Source of the DNA: Isoptericola sp. AK164
Lineage (GTDB): Bacteria > Actinomycetota > Actinomycetes > Actinomycetales > Cellulomonadaceae
Reading direction: 5' to 3'
NCBI RefSeq assembly: GCF_029643425.1
Contig: NZ_CP119106.1
Coordinates: 2,728,001-2,792,000, forward strand
Length of the DNA stretch: 64,000 bases
In this document: positions 1 through 11,406 of the stretch, piece after piece
Numbering within the stretch: position 1 is the stretch's first letter
How the letters are laid out: each line of letters begins with the position of its first letter
Program-made: the position numbers and the translations under genes
The notes under the pieces: model-generated
What the model was told of the DNA's origin: nothing
The model's database searches: none
The model's input: the letters and a program-made list of their open reading frames with translations, nothing else

Positions 1-210
1 GCGCGACGTCGTCCGCGCGCCGGGGCGGTCGTTCGGGCGCGCGGGACCCTTGCGGGGTCGCGGCGTGGCGGGACGACGGGAGGACACGTCCCGATTGTGC
101 CGAACCAACGGGCCCGGGCGGCTCAGCCCGGCCCGGCGCGCCCGGCCTCGGCCCGTCGTCGGCCCCGGCGGGAGACCGCCGTCGGCCCGTGGTCGCCCCG
201 GGGGACGACG

Positions 211-249
211 ACGGCCGGTCGCCCTCTCCGCGAGAGGACGACCGGCCGT
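211..249 (-). terminator. Rho-independent-type terminator downstream of eno
   Basis: A near-perfect inverted repeat: an 11-bp outer stem (211-221 with 239-249) continues into a 6-bp inner stem after one mismatch, closed by a 3-nt loop at 229-231. It lies 35 nt past the eno stop codon on the strand of eno transcription. There is no U-tract, as is usual in high-GC actinobacteria. No gene is recognisable in positions 1-283; the long open frames there are shadows of eno or GC-driven. Confidence 0.7.
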
Positions 250-283
250 GGACCCCGGCGCACCGGGGACGGGTGGGGCTGGC

Positions 284-1759
<1,476 letters not shown>

Positions 1760-1773
1760 CTATCGTGGGGACG

Positions 1774-2475
1774 GTGGACGGCTTCTGGGACTTCGTCGGC
1801 TCCTACTGGTGGCTGGTGTTCCCGCTCAGCGGCATCGTCGGCGGCTGGGCCGGCGGCGTCCGCCGCTGGGACGAGCGACGACGCCGGGACAAGATCGAGA
1901 TGTACCGCCTCCGGTACGGCGCCGAGAAGACCGCTGCGGAGTCCGAGGAGGCCCTGACCGGCGAGATCGAGCGCACCCTGTCCGCGCACACCGAGACCGA
2001 GCGGCGCTGGCTCGACTACGAGCTCGACGCGGTCAAGGTCCTCGAGTTCCCCGTCATGACCGACATGCGCGAGCAGGTGACGATCGACTTCCACCGCGCG
2101 CGCCGGGACGCCGAGAACCTGCGTCCGGACGACCCCGCCGAGCTGCGCGACCGCCGCCTGCTCGACCGGTACCGGGAGGCGGTGCGCGAGTACCAGCTCA
2201 CCTTCGACGTCGCCGAACGAGAGGCGAAGCGCCGACGCGCCTCGGACCTCTCGGCCGAGGAGCGTCGCGCCGTGGACCGGGCGAAGAAGCTCCTCGCGAT
2301 CGCCGACGACGCCGGGGCCACGACGTCGGAACGGCAGTCCGCGTACCGCCGGGCCATGAAGGAGCTCGAGGGCATCCTCGTCCTGCCCGACGCCGCCACC
2401 GCGGCGATCGAGCAGCGCATCGCGGGAGAGCTGGGGACCGGGCACCGCCCCGACCGCGAGCGCCCCTCCGGCTGA
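1774..2475 (+). CDS. Hypothetical membrane-anchored, charged helical protein
   Basis: I do not recognise this protein family. The N-terminus has one hydrophobic, tryptophan-rich segment (FWDFVGSYWWLVFPLSGIVGG) followed by a basic stop-transfer stretch (RRWDERRRRDK), so it is probably anchored with a cytoplasmic body. The remaining 190 residues are almost entirely charged and helix-forming, rich in Glu, Arg and Ala, and likely coiled coil. I chose GTG 1774 because a TATCGT -10 sits at 1761-1766, exactly 7 nt upstream, which is the leaderless arrangement seen elsewhere in this window. GTG 1726, ATG 1729 or GTG 1765 are possible in-frame alternatives but would lie within or upstream of that promoter. 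It is transcribed away from eno and converges on ppdK across the repeat array. Confidence 0.7.
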   Translation: MDGFWDFVGSYWWLVFPLSGIVGGWAGGVRRWDERRRRDKIEMYRLRYGAEKTAAESEEALTGEIERTLSAHTETERRWLDYELDAVKVLEFPVMTDMREQVTIDFHRARRDAENLRPDDPAELRDRRLLDRYREAVREYQLTFDVAEREAKRRRASDLSAEERRAVDRAKKLLAIADDAGATTSERQSAYRRAMKELEGILVLPDAATAAIEQRIAGELGTGHRPDRERPSG

Positions 2476-2518
2476 GACCGGTCCTCCCGCGAGCCCCGCG
2501 CGGGGAGCATGGGCCGGC

Positions 2519-2736
2519 CGAGGTAGGCAACGTTCCGTCGAGGTAGGCAACATCCGGCCGAGGTAGGCAACATCCGGCCGAGGTAGGCAACTCTGTGGCG
2601 AGGTAGGCAACATCGCCTACCTCGCGGCTCGGTTGCCTACCTCGCGGCTCGGTTGCCTACCTCGCGGCTCGGTTGCCTACCTCGCGGCTCGGTTGCCTAC
2701 CTCGCCGGAGATTCGCCTACCTGGCGAGGACATTGC

Positions 2737-2745
<9 letters not shown>
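2519..2745. repeat. 12-copy, 20-bp-period repeat array between convergent genes
   Basis: Units share the core CGAGGTAGGCAAC and repeat at exactly 20 bp. Five plus-oriented copies have AGGTAGGC at 2521, 2541, 2561, 2581 and 2601. Seven inverted copies have GCCTACCT at 2615, 2635, 2655, 2675, 2695, 2715 and 2735. Copies are oriented with the gene they follow: plus copies after the hypothetical gene ending 2475, minus copies after ppdK. Some 9-nt spacers are identical (four with CGCGGCTCGG) and others differ. The two halves meet in an 11-bp stem (2598-2608 with 2615-2625) and 6-nt loop that could end transcription in both directions. The outermost minus copy supplies the ppdK stop codon. The core recurs at 63199-63250. 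Confidence 0.95.
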
Positions 2746-5417
<2,672 letters not shown>

Positions 5418-5421
<4 letters not shown>

Positions 5422-6338
5422 GGCTCCCTCGCCTCCGTCTCGGCTCCGGGCGGAAGGGGGTCGCTCCGCCCGTCGACGTGCTCGGACAGGACTGTACGGG
5501 CGCGGCGCCGTGCTGTCACGAGGTCGATGATCCGTCCGGCCGCCTCCTCGAGGGCCAGCGTGGTGGTGTCGAGCACCGGGCAGCCGAGCCGGCGCTGGAC
5601 CTGGGTGATGTCGTCGAGCTCGTCGACGATGCGGGCCAGGTCGGCGTACCCGCCCAGGCGCCCGGCGTCCTGCCGGCCCGCTCCCATGAGGTCCACCCGC
5701 CGACGACGGATGGTCACCAGCCGCTCCGGGTCGATCGTCAGACCCACGACCTTCCAGGGGTCGATCCGGAACAGCTCCGGAGGCGGCGGGACGCCGGCGA
5801 CCAGCGGGATGTTCGCGGTGCGGTACCCGAGGTAGCCGAGGTACATCGACAGCGGCGTCTTGCCGGTGCGCGAGGCCCCGACCAGCACGATCTGCGCCTC
5901 GGCGAGGCCCTCGGGCGTGGCGTGGCCGTCGTCGTTGGCGATCGCGAACTCCATCGCGTGGATGCGCTCGAAATAGTCCGCCGCGAGCCCGACGGGCTGC
6001 ACCAGGCGCGCCGGCTCGGCGGCCGTGCGCGCGGTGACGGCGTCCAGCGCCGGGGTGAGCAGGTCGGCGCACGGGATCTCGAGCTCGGCGCACCGGTCGA
6101 TCACCTGCCCGTGCAGCACCTCGTCCACCACGGTGCAGAAGACGACGGCAGGGTCCGGGTCCGCGCGCAGCTGCTCGACGACGTCGTCGAGCCCCTCCTG
6201 GCTGTGCAGGCGGGGATGGCGCACCACCACGACGTCGAGGTCGGGGTACTGCGCCTGCACGGCACGACCGACGCGGGCACCGGTGTCACCGGTGGAGTCC
6301 GCGACGACGTGGATGACGACCCGCTCCGTCGTGGGCAT
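5418..6338 (-). CDS. ppsR: Pyruvate, phosphate dikinase regulatory protein (DUF299 kinase/pyrophosphorylase)
   Basis: Bifunctional regulator that phosphorylates and dephosphorylates PPDK on the Thr near the catalytic His. The 306-aa product shows the family N-terminus (VVIHVVADSTGDTG), the P-loop GASRTGKT at residues 154-161, then PLSMYLGYLGYRTANIPLV. Its position directly before ppdK with a 4-bp overlap identifies the partner as PPDK rather than PEP synthase. The last 25 residues are charged and non-conserved. The symbol ppsR is used for the wider family; PDRP/RP1 is the plant counterpart. Confidence 0.93.
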
Positions 6339-6390
6339 GGCGACAGCCTAGGACGCACGCCGCGCCCCGCTCGACCGACGAGCCGGTGGA

Positions 6391-6645
6391 TTACTCGACC
6401 AGGAGACTCCGACGGCGGAGCTCGTCCACGAACGCGGCCGCGTCGTGCCGCGCCCGCTCTTCGTCGATGTCGAACTCCTCCACGAGCGCCGTCGCGAGCT
6501 CGCCGGTGTCGGCGCCGTCGACGAGCGCCTGCGCGAGCAGCGTCCCGGCACGGTTCGTCGTCAGGTAGGCCGACGAGGCGAGGTCGAGCAGGACGAGCTC
6601 ACCGTCGATCTCTTGCCACGTGACGCCGTCGGTGCGAAGCCGCAT
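6391..6645 (-). CDS. Lasso peptide biosynthesis B1 protein (PqqD-like RRE)
   Basis: A small PqqD-family RiPP recognition element that binds the precursor leader and delivers it to the protease. The 84-aa product has the typical pattern DGVTWQEIDGELVLLDLASSAYLTTNRAG followed by a helical half ending RRRSLLVE. The start is ATG 6645, preceded by a GGAGGGGGAG ribosome-binding site; an upstream in-frame start at 6684 would bypass it. It is divergent from the precursor gene and shares its regulatory region (6717-6804). It is also the only lasso gene co-directional with and 52 nt upstream of the PPDK regulator, so some readthrough into that gene is possible. Confidence 0.88.
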   Translation of the reverse strand: MRLRTDGVTWQEIDGELVLLDLASSAYLTTNRAGTLLAQALVDGADTGELATALVEEFDIDEERARHDAAAFVDELRRRSLLVE

Positions 6646-6716
6646 GCCTCTCCCCCTCCTGGTGGTCCTCGGGCATCCAATCATCGACGCCGGCGGTCCA
6701 CTGTGCAGAGCGGAGA

Positions 6717-6804
6717 TTTCATCCCCACCGGACGCTCTTCACCCGGTCGCGGGGAGATTTCACCCCTGGGTCTCGCTGCGGGCGGGTCGGCCCGGTCGAA
6801 TACT
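6717..6804. promoter_or_regulatory. Divergent lasso promoter region with three TTCACCC-type sites
   Basis: Three direct copies of the motif begin at 6718 (TTCATCC), 6738 (TTCACCC) and 6759 (TTCACCC), spaced 20-21 bp, two helical turns. A candidate -10 for the precursor gene is TACTGA at 6801-6806, placing the sites 83, 63 and 42 nt upstream of it. In the other direction, toward the B1 gene, the nearest -10 candidate (TTGGAT, 6680-6675) is weak. The same motif-to-promoter geometry recurs at eight polysaccharide and lasso promoters in this window. The binding protein is unknown. Confidence 0.7.
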
Positions 6805-6839
6805 GAAACCGTCGCGCACCACAACGGAGAGGCACACCC

Positions 6840-6965
6840 ATGTACGAGGCACCCAGCATCCGCGAGGTCGGCACGGTCGCCGGGCTCACCCTCGAGGGCC
6901 AGTTCGCCCTCGACTACGACGGCCACCTGTTCCGTGGCGACAAGGAAGACGGCGGCCTCTCCTGA
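6840..6965 (+). CDS. Lasso peptide precursor (leader plus core), 41 aa
   Basis: The short open frame between the B1 and cyclase genes encodes a 41-residue precursor. Residues 2-17 fit the lasso leader pattern YxxPx(L/I)xxxGx(F/V)xxxT: Tyr2, Pro5, Ile7, Gly11, Val13, Thr17. With Thr at the conserved -2 position, the predicted core is residues 19-41, starting Glu-Gly-Gln and ending Gly-Gly-Leu-Ser. Asp27 would be ring position 9 if Glu19 is residue 1, or 8 if cleavage falls before Gly20; Asp25 would be position 7 in the first case. The C-terminal Ser41 is the residue type phosphorylated by HprK-like lasso kinases, and such a kinase is encoded downstream. A GGAGAGG sequence lies 8 nt before the ATG. 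The leader, flanking RRE, protease and cyclase together make the call firm; ring size and N-terminus are uncertain. Confidence 0.87.
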   Translation: MYEAPSIREVGTVAGLTLEGQFALDYDGHLFRGDKEDGGLS

Positions 6966-7032
6966 GGCGTCGAAAGATCCGTCGGCGGCACCCGCGGTCC
7001 CCGTGGGTGCCGCCGACGCGTCGCACGACACC

Positions 7033-8184
7033 ATGAGCCGTGACACCTACCGCCCGACCACCCACGAGATCGCGTGGGGGTGGCTGCCGGGCCTGGTCGA
7101 CCCGCCGGCTCACCGACAGGCCACGGCGCGCCCGGTCGGGGCCCTGGCCCACGTCATCGCGCGCACGGCCGGCGAACGCCAGGTCTTCGTGGCGTTCTCG
7201 GGCGGCCGCGACTCCTCCGCGGTCCTGGCGGCAGCGACGCACGCCGCGCACCTGGCGGGCACGAGGGCCCCGATCCCCGTGACGTTCGTCTACCCGGGCG
7301 TCCCGGAGACCGACGAGTCGGCGTGGCAACGCTCGGTCGTCGATCACCTGGGCCTGCAGGAGTGGTGGCGGTTACCGATCACCGTCGAGCACGACCTGCT
7401 CGGACCCGTCGCGCAGGCGAGCCTCCGGCGCCACGGCCTGCTCTGGCCGGCCACGCTCCACACCCACGAGCCGCTCCTGGAGCGGTGCGCCGGCGGCGCG
7501 ATCCTCACCGGCGAAGGCGGCGACGAGGTCTTCGGCGACCGCCGCCTGCGTCCCGTCCGCCGGACTGCCCGCCACCCCCTGGCCGCCGGCAGCCCGCGCC
7601 GCGCCGCACTGGCTGCCGTGTCGCCCGCGCGCAGCCGACGTCGGCACCTGCGGATGACGATCGCGATGCCCTGGCTGCGCCCCGCCGTCTACGACGACCT
7701 GGTCGAGCGTGTGTGCACGGACGACGTCGCAGAACCCTTGGCGTTCGGCGCCTCGCTCCGCTGGGTCGCGCGGCGACGGAGCGTCACCGAGTTCCGCCGG
7801 AACTACTCCGCGCTCGCGGCCGAGCACGAGGCCACCGTGTCACACCCGTTGCTCGACCCCGAGTTCCTCGACGCCCTCGCGCGGCACCACCCGACCGGCT
7901 TCTCCTCCCGCACCGAGGGGATGCGAGCCGTCTTTGCCGGCGCCCTGCCCGACGCCCTGCTCGCCCGGACGTCGAAGGCCACGTTCACCCACGCCTTCCT
8001 CGGCGAGGCGACCCGGGAGTTCGCCCGGAGGTGGGACGGGAGCGGCGTCCCGCACGACCTCGTCGACGCCGACGCGCTGCGGCGCGCCTGGCTGAGCGCC
8101 CGGGTCCCGGGGCCGACGAGCCTGCTGCTCCAGTCGGCGTGGCTCGCCGGCCAGGCGTGTCTCCCGGCCGAGGAGGCGGCATGA
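7033..8184 (+). CDS. Lasso cyclase (asparagine-synthetase homologue), compact form
   Basis: Activates the side-chain carboxylate of a core Asp/Glu with ATP and forms the macrolactam with the core N-terminus. The 383-aa product contains the PPi-loop SGGRDSS at residues 56-62 and the TGEGGDEVFG motif at 159-168 of the AsnB synthetase domain. The N-terminal glutaminase-like domain usual in lasso cyclases of 500-600 aa is missing: only about 50 residues precede the PPi-loop. The open frame extends upstream to 6445, but that part overlaps the B1 gene, promoter and precursor and lacks AsnB similarity. An in-frame GTG at 7003 is an alternative start. It ends with an ATGA overlap to the B2 gene. Confidence 0.88.
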   Translation: MSRDTYRPTTHEIAWGWLPGLVDPPAHRQATARPVGALAHVIARTAGERQVFVAFSGGRDSSAVLAAATHAAHLAGTRAPIPVTFVYPGVPETDESAWQRSVVDHLGLQEWWRLPITVEHDLLGPVAQASLRRHGLLWPATLHTHEPLLERCAGGAILTGEGGDEVFGDRRLRPVRRTARHPLAAGSPRRAALAAVSPARSRRRHLRMTIAMPWLRPAVYDDLVERVCTDDVAEPLAFGASLRWVARRRSVTEFRRNYSALAAEHEATVSHPLLDPEFLDALARHHPTGFSSRTEGMRAVFAGALPDALLARTSKATFTHAFLGEATREFARRWDGSGVPHDLVDADALRRAWLSARVPGPTSLLLQSAWLAGQACLPAEEAA

Positions 8185-8621
8185 ACCTCCGACGCACCGT
8201 CAGCGGCAGCGTGCTCGCGGCACGGTCGGCCGCCGTCTACGTCGTCGCCGAGACCGGGCTGCGGACGCTCGGCCTCCGTCGCACCTGCTTCGTCCTGGGT
8301 GTCCGGCTGAGTGGACCGTCGAGCACCGCGGCCCGGACCACGCTCGACACCAGCCGGCTCACCGGTCGCGAGCTGCGGGCGCTGCGTGTCGCACGCCGCG
8401 TCCTGCGGCTGCGCGCGGTGAACGGCACCTGCCTGCGCTCGGCGCTGGTCCTGGGCCGCACGCTGCGCGCCCGCGACCCCGAGATCGTGCTGGGAGTACG
8501 CCGGGTGGGCGACCGGATCGCTGCGCACGCCTGGTTGCGGGTCGACGGGGCCGACCTCGACCCGGAGGGCCTCGCCGACCGGTACCTCGAGCTCGGCCGA
8601 CCGAGCGGGAACGCCGCATGA
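8181..8621 (+). CDS. Lasso peptide B2 protein (transglutaminase-like leader protease)
   Basis: Cysteine protease that removes the precursor leader in concert with the B1 RRE protein. The 146-aa product carries the family triad: Cys84 in NGTCLRSALVL, His116 in AAHAWLRVDG, Asp122 in the same motif. Length matches stand-alone B2 proteins, consistent with B1 being a separate gene here. Its ATG overlaps the cyclase stop and its stop overlaps the kinase start, so A-C-B2-kinase form one translationally coupled unit. Confidence 0.9.
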   Translation: MNLRRTVSGSVLAARSAAVYVVAETGLRTLGLRRTCFVLGVRLSGPSSTAARTTLDTSRLTGRELRALRVARRVLRLRAVNGTCLRSALVLGRTLRARDPEIVLGVRRVGDRIAAHAWLRVDGADLDPEGLADRYLELGRPSGNAA

Positions 8622-9598
8622 CCTCGTCCGCCGCCCTGTACGGGCTCGCCGTGGACAGCGACGTCCCGATGCCGACGCGGTCCGGCCGCCTCACGACCGA
8701 CGGGCACGTCCGCATCCGTCGTGGCGCCGACGTCCCCGCGACGACGGACGCACCGCCCGGTGACGTCCTGCTCCACCACGCGAGCCCCGACCGACCCTGG
8801 TACACCGCGACGCGCACCGGCGACGGCTACCACCTGCGGTTCTACGGAACCTGCGAGTTCGTGCTCGGCCACGACCTGGAGGACGTGGTCCTGCACGTGA
8901 CCGACGGCGCGGATCCCGGCGTCGCGCACGTGCTCGCCTCCGGCGCTCTCCTTGCCTTCCAGCTCTACCTGCGCGGCCACGCCGTCCTGCACGCCAGCGC
9001 CGTCCAGGTCGGCGACGGTGTCGTCGGCTTCGTGGGGCGGTCCGGCATGGGCAAGAGCACGATGGCGGCGCTGCTCTGCGCCGAGGGCGGCGCCCTCGTC
9101 ACCGACGACGTGCTCCGGATCGACCCGGCGGGAGACGACCACCTCGCCCGGCTCGGCGCCACCCAGCTCCGGCTCCGCAAGGGCGCCGACACGTTGGCAC
9201 GACGGTTCGGCACCGGCTCGCCCGGACGAGGGCGCAGCGCCGACGACCGAGACCTCCTCGCCCCCGGACGGACCGCGAGGGACGACGTACCGGTCCGCGC
9301 TCTCGTCGTCCCGCTGCCCGAGCGCGACCGGGACGAGCTGGAGGTCGTCCCGGTGCGCGGCGCCGCCGCAGCGCTCCTCGTGCTCAGCTACCCCCGTCTC
9401 CTGGGCTGGCAGGACACCGTCGTCGCCGCCCGGCAGCTCGCCCGGGTGTCCGCGCTCGTGGCCCGCGTCCCGGTCGTCACCGCTCGCGTGCCGTGGGGCC
9501 CGCCCTTCCGCGACGACCTGGGAGCCGAGCTGATCGCGGCGCTGGGGTCTCAGGGGGTCGAGCTGGACCACTCGTCGGGGAAGTACGCGCCCGCCTGA
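8618..9598 (+). CDS. HPr-kinase-like lasso peptide tailoring kinase
   Basis: 326 aa. The central part resembles the HprK/P fold: HASAVQVGDGVVGFVG leads into the Walker A GRSGMGKST (residues 140-148), followed by LVTDDVLRID (160-169). In known lasso clusters of the paeninodin type, homologous kinases phosphorylate the C-terminal Ser of the precursor; here the precursor ends in Ser, so the same role is inferred. A variable N-terminal part of about 115 residues precedes the kinase core. The start overlaps the B2 stop by 4 bp. The 3' end overlaps the convergent exporter gene by 49 bp, so the two mRNAs are antisense to each other there. Confidence 0.8.
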   Translation: MTSSAALYGLAVDSDVPMPTRSGRLTTDGHVRIRRGADVPATTDAPPGDVLLHHASPDRPWYTATRTGDGYHLRFYGTCEFVLGHDLEDVVLHVTDGADPGVAHVLASGALLAFQLYLRGHAVLHASAVQVGDGVVGFVGRSGMGKSTMAALLCAEGGALVTDDVLRIDPAGDDHLARLGATQLRLRKGADTLARRFGTGSPGRGRSADDRDLLAPGRTARDDVPVRALVVPLPERDRDELEVVPVRGAAAALLVLSYPRLLGWQDTVVAARQLARVSALVARVPVVTARVPWGPPFRDDLGAELIAALGSQGVELDHSSGKYAPA

Positions 9599-11406
9599 AG
9601 GTCGAACAGCTCGGCGTAGAGCCCGCGGTGGGCCATGAGCTGCTCGTGGGTGCCGGACTCGACGACCCGGCCGGAGGACATGACATAGATCCGGTCGGCC
9701 CCCCGCACGGTCGCGAACCGGTGCGAGACGAACAGGGCGGACCGACCGTGCAAGGTCCGGCGGAGCGAGGAGAAGAGGTCGTGCTCGGCCCGCGGGTCCA
9801 GGGCCGCCGACGGCTCGTCGAGGATCACCAGGTCGGCGTCCCGGTAGAACGCCCGGGCGATGGCGAGCCGCTGCCACTGCCCGCCCGAGAGGTCGGCGCT
9901 GTCGTCGAACATCCGTGACAGGCGCGTCGCGTACCCGTGCGGCAGGCGTGCCAGCGCGCCGTCCACCCCGGCGGCACGAGCCGCGGCACGGACGTCGTCC
10001 CGCCCGAGCTCGTCGCGGCGGGCGTCCGCGCCGGCGTCGTCGAGCGCGATGTTCTCGGATGCGGAGAAGGCGTACCGGACGAAGTCCTGGAAGATCACGG
10101 CGATCCGGCTCCGCAGGTCGGCGTCGACCAGCGTGCCGTACGGTCGGTCCCCCCACATCGCGTGACCGGTGTCCGGGTCGTAGAGGCCGGCGAGGACCTT
10201 CGCCGCCGTGGTCTTGCCGGAGCCGTTCTCCCCCACGACGGCGACGACCTCACCGGGACCGACCGCGATCGACACGTCCGTCAGCGCGTCGGTCGTCGCC
10301 CCCGGATATCGGAAGGACACGTCCTGGATGCGCGCCCCGGCGAACGGGGGCGCATTGTCGCGGCGGTCCGGCGCGGTCGCCTCCTGCCGCGCGTGGTGGC
10401 GGAGGAACGACTGCAGGTCGTCGAGGTAGAGGCCGGACTCGTGGACCTGCTGGACACCGCCGACCAGTCCCTGGAACTGCCCCTGCAGGACCCGGATGCC
10501 GACGATCGCCGCACCGGCGTCCGCGATCCCGACCTCCCCGTTCGCGATGAGGACCACCAGCACGAGCAGCGTCCCGGCGAGCACGACGCCCGAGAGCACC
10601 TGGCCGAGGGTCGACAGCCGCAGGCGGCGCACGAGGTGCTTGCGCAGCGCCTCGAGGTAGGTGTCGTACAGGGTGCGGTACCGGTCGCGCAGCCAGGTGG
10701 ACACCTGGAACGCGCGGATCTCCTTGGCCTCGTCGCGGTTCGTCTGCACGAAGTTGACGTACATGCGTTCGCGCTGGTTGGTGGTCTGCGCCACCGTGAA
10801 GCGGAACTCCAGCGCGCTCTCGCGCCGGCTGGTCAGGAGCACCGGCACGGCTCCGACGGCGAGCAGCGGCAGCAACCACGGGTACAGCGCGACGAGCGCG
10901 GCGCCGACACCGATCGACGACACGAGCGTCCCGATGACGGTGAAGAGACCCTGGGTGACCTGGAAAGGTCGGGTCGCGGCGCTCTGCCGGACCCGTTGGA
11001 GAGTCTCGAAGAACTCCGGCGACTCGAAGTTTCGCAGCGGCACCGTGGTCGCCACGTCCTGTACGCGTTCGTTCATCGACCGGGCGACGAGCTCGCCGAG
11101 CAGTCGTCGCACGCTGCCCTGCGCCACCCCGACGACGGAGCCCAGCGCCATGAGGACCGCGAGCGCCACGACGGACCACACCAGCGCCGTGGTCACACCG
11201 GCGTCGGGGAGATCGAGGATGCGCTCCAGCACCTGCGCCACGACGAGGACCTGCAGGCCGAGTGCGGCGGCGGCCAGGATCTGCAGGCCCACCATGGCGA
11301 CGAACAGCCGCGGGCCGCAGGACCAGACGAGCCGGGTCGAGCGGCGCACGAGCTCGGCGACACGGCGCCCCGGGCGCTTCGACCGGGTCGGTCCGGTCCT
11401 GCTCAT
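9550..11406 (-). CDS. ABC transporter, fused permease-ATPase (lasso peptide exporter)
   Basis: 618-aa half-transporter. About six membrane segments lie in residues 25-300 (type I exporter fold), followed by an ATPase domain with Walker A GENGSGKTT near residue 395, Q-loop FQDFVRYAFS, signature LSGGQWQRLAIARA, Walker B DLVILDEPSAALD and H-loop VSHRF. There is no N-terminal C39 peptidase domain, so leader removal is left to the B1/B2 pair. Location in the lasso locus suggests it exports the mature peptide and gives self-immunity, as other lasso D proteins do. The start overlaps the stop of the upstream nucleotidyltransferase gene (ATGA). Confidence 0.88.
   Translation of the reverse strand: MSRTGPTRSKRPGRRVAELVRRSTRLVWSCGPRLFVAMVGLQILAAAALGLQVLVVAQVLERILDLPDAGVTTALVWSVVALAVLMALGSVVGVAQGSVRRLLGELVARSMNERVQDVATTVPLRNFESPEFFETLQRVRQSAATRPFQVTQGLFTVIGTLVSSIGVGAALVALYPWLLPLLAVGAVPVLLTSRRESALEFRFTVAQTTNQRERMYVNFVQTNRDEAKEIRAFQVSTWLRDRYRTLYDTYLEALRKHLVRRLRLSTLGQVLSGVVLAGTLLVLVVLIANGEVGIADAGAAIVGIRVLQGQFQGLVGGVQQVHESGLYLDDLQSFLRHHARQEATAPDRRDNAPPFAGARIQDVSFRYPGATTDALTDVSIAVGPGEVVAVVGENGSGKTTAAKVLAGLYDPDTGHAMWGDRPYGTLVDADLRSRIAVIFQDFVRYAFSASENIALDDAGADARRDELGRDDVRAAARAAGVDGALARLPHGYATRLSRMFDDSADLSGGQWQRLAIARAFYRDADLVILDEPSAALDPRAEHDLFSSLRRTLHGRSALFVSHRFATVRGADRIYVMSSGRVVESGTHEQLMAHRGLYAELFDLQAGAYFPDEWSSSTP

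Noticed and set aside
6711-6765. TTCACCC as a -35 element
   Set aside because: The nearest copies are about 40 nt from the -10, too far for a -35 (about 23 nt), and they occur in multiples and both orientations.
7984-7990. TTCACCC inside the lasso cyclase gene
   Set aside because: Single copy in coding sequence without a -10; expected by chance for a 7-mer in DNA this GC-rich. It shows that the motif alone, without promoter geometry, is not enough.
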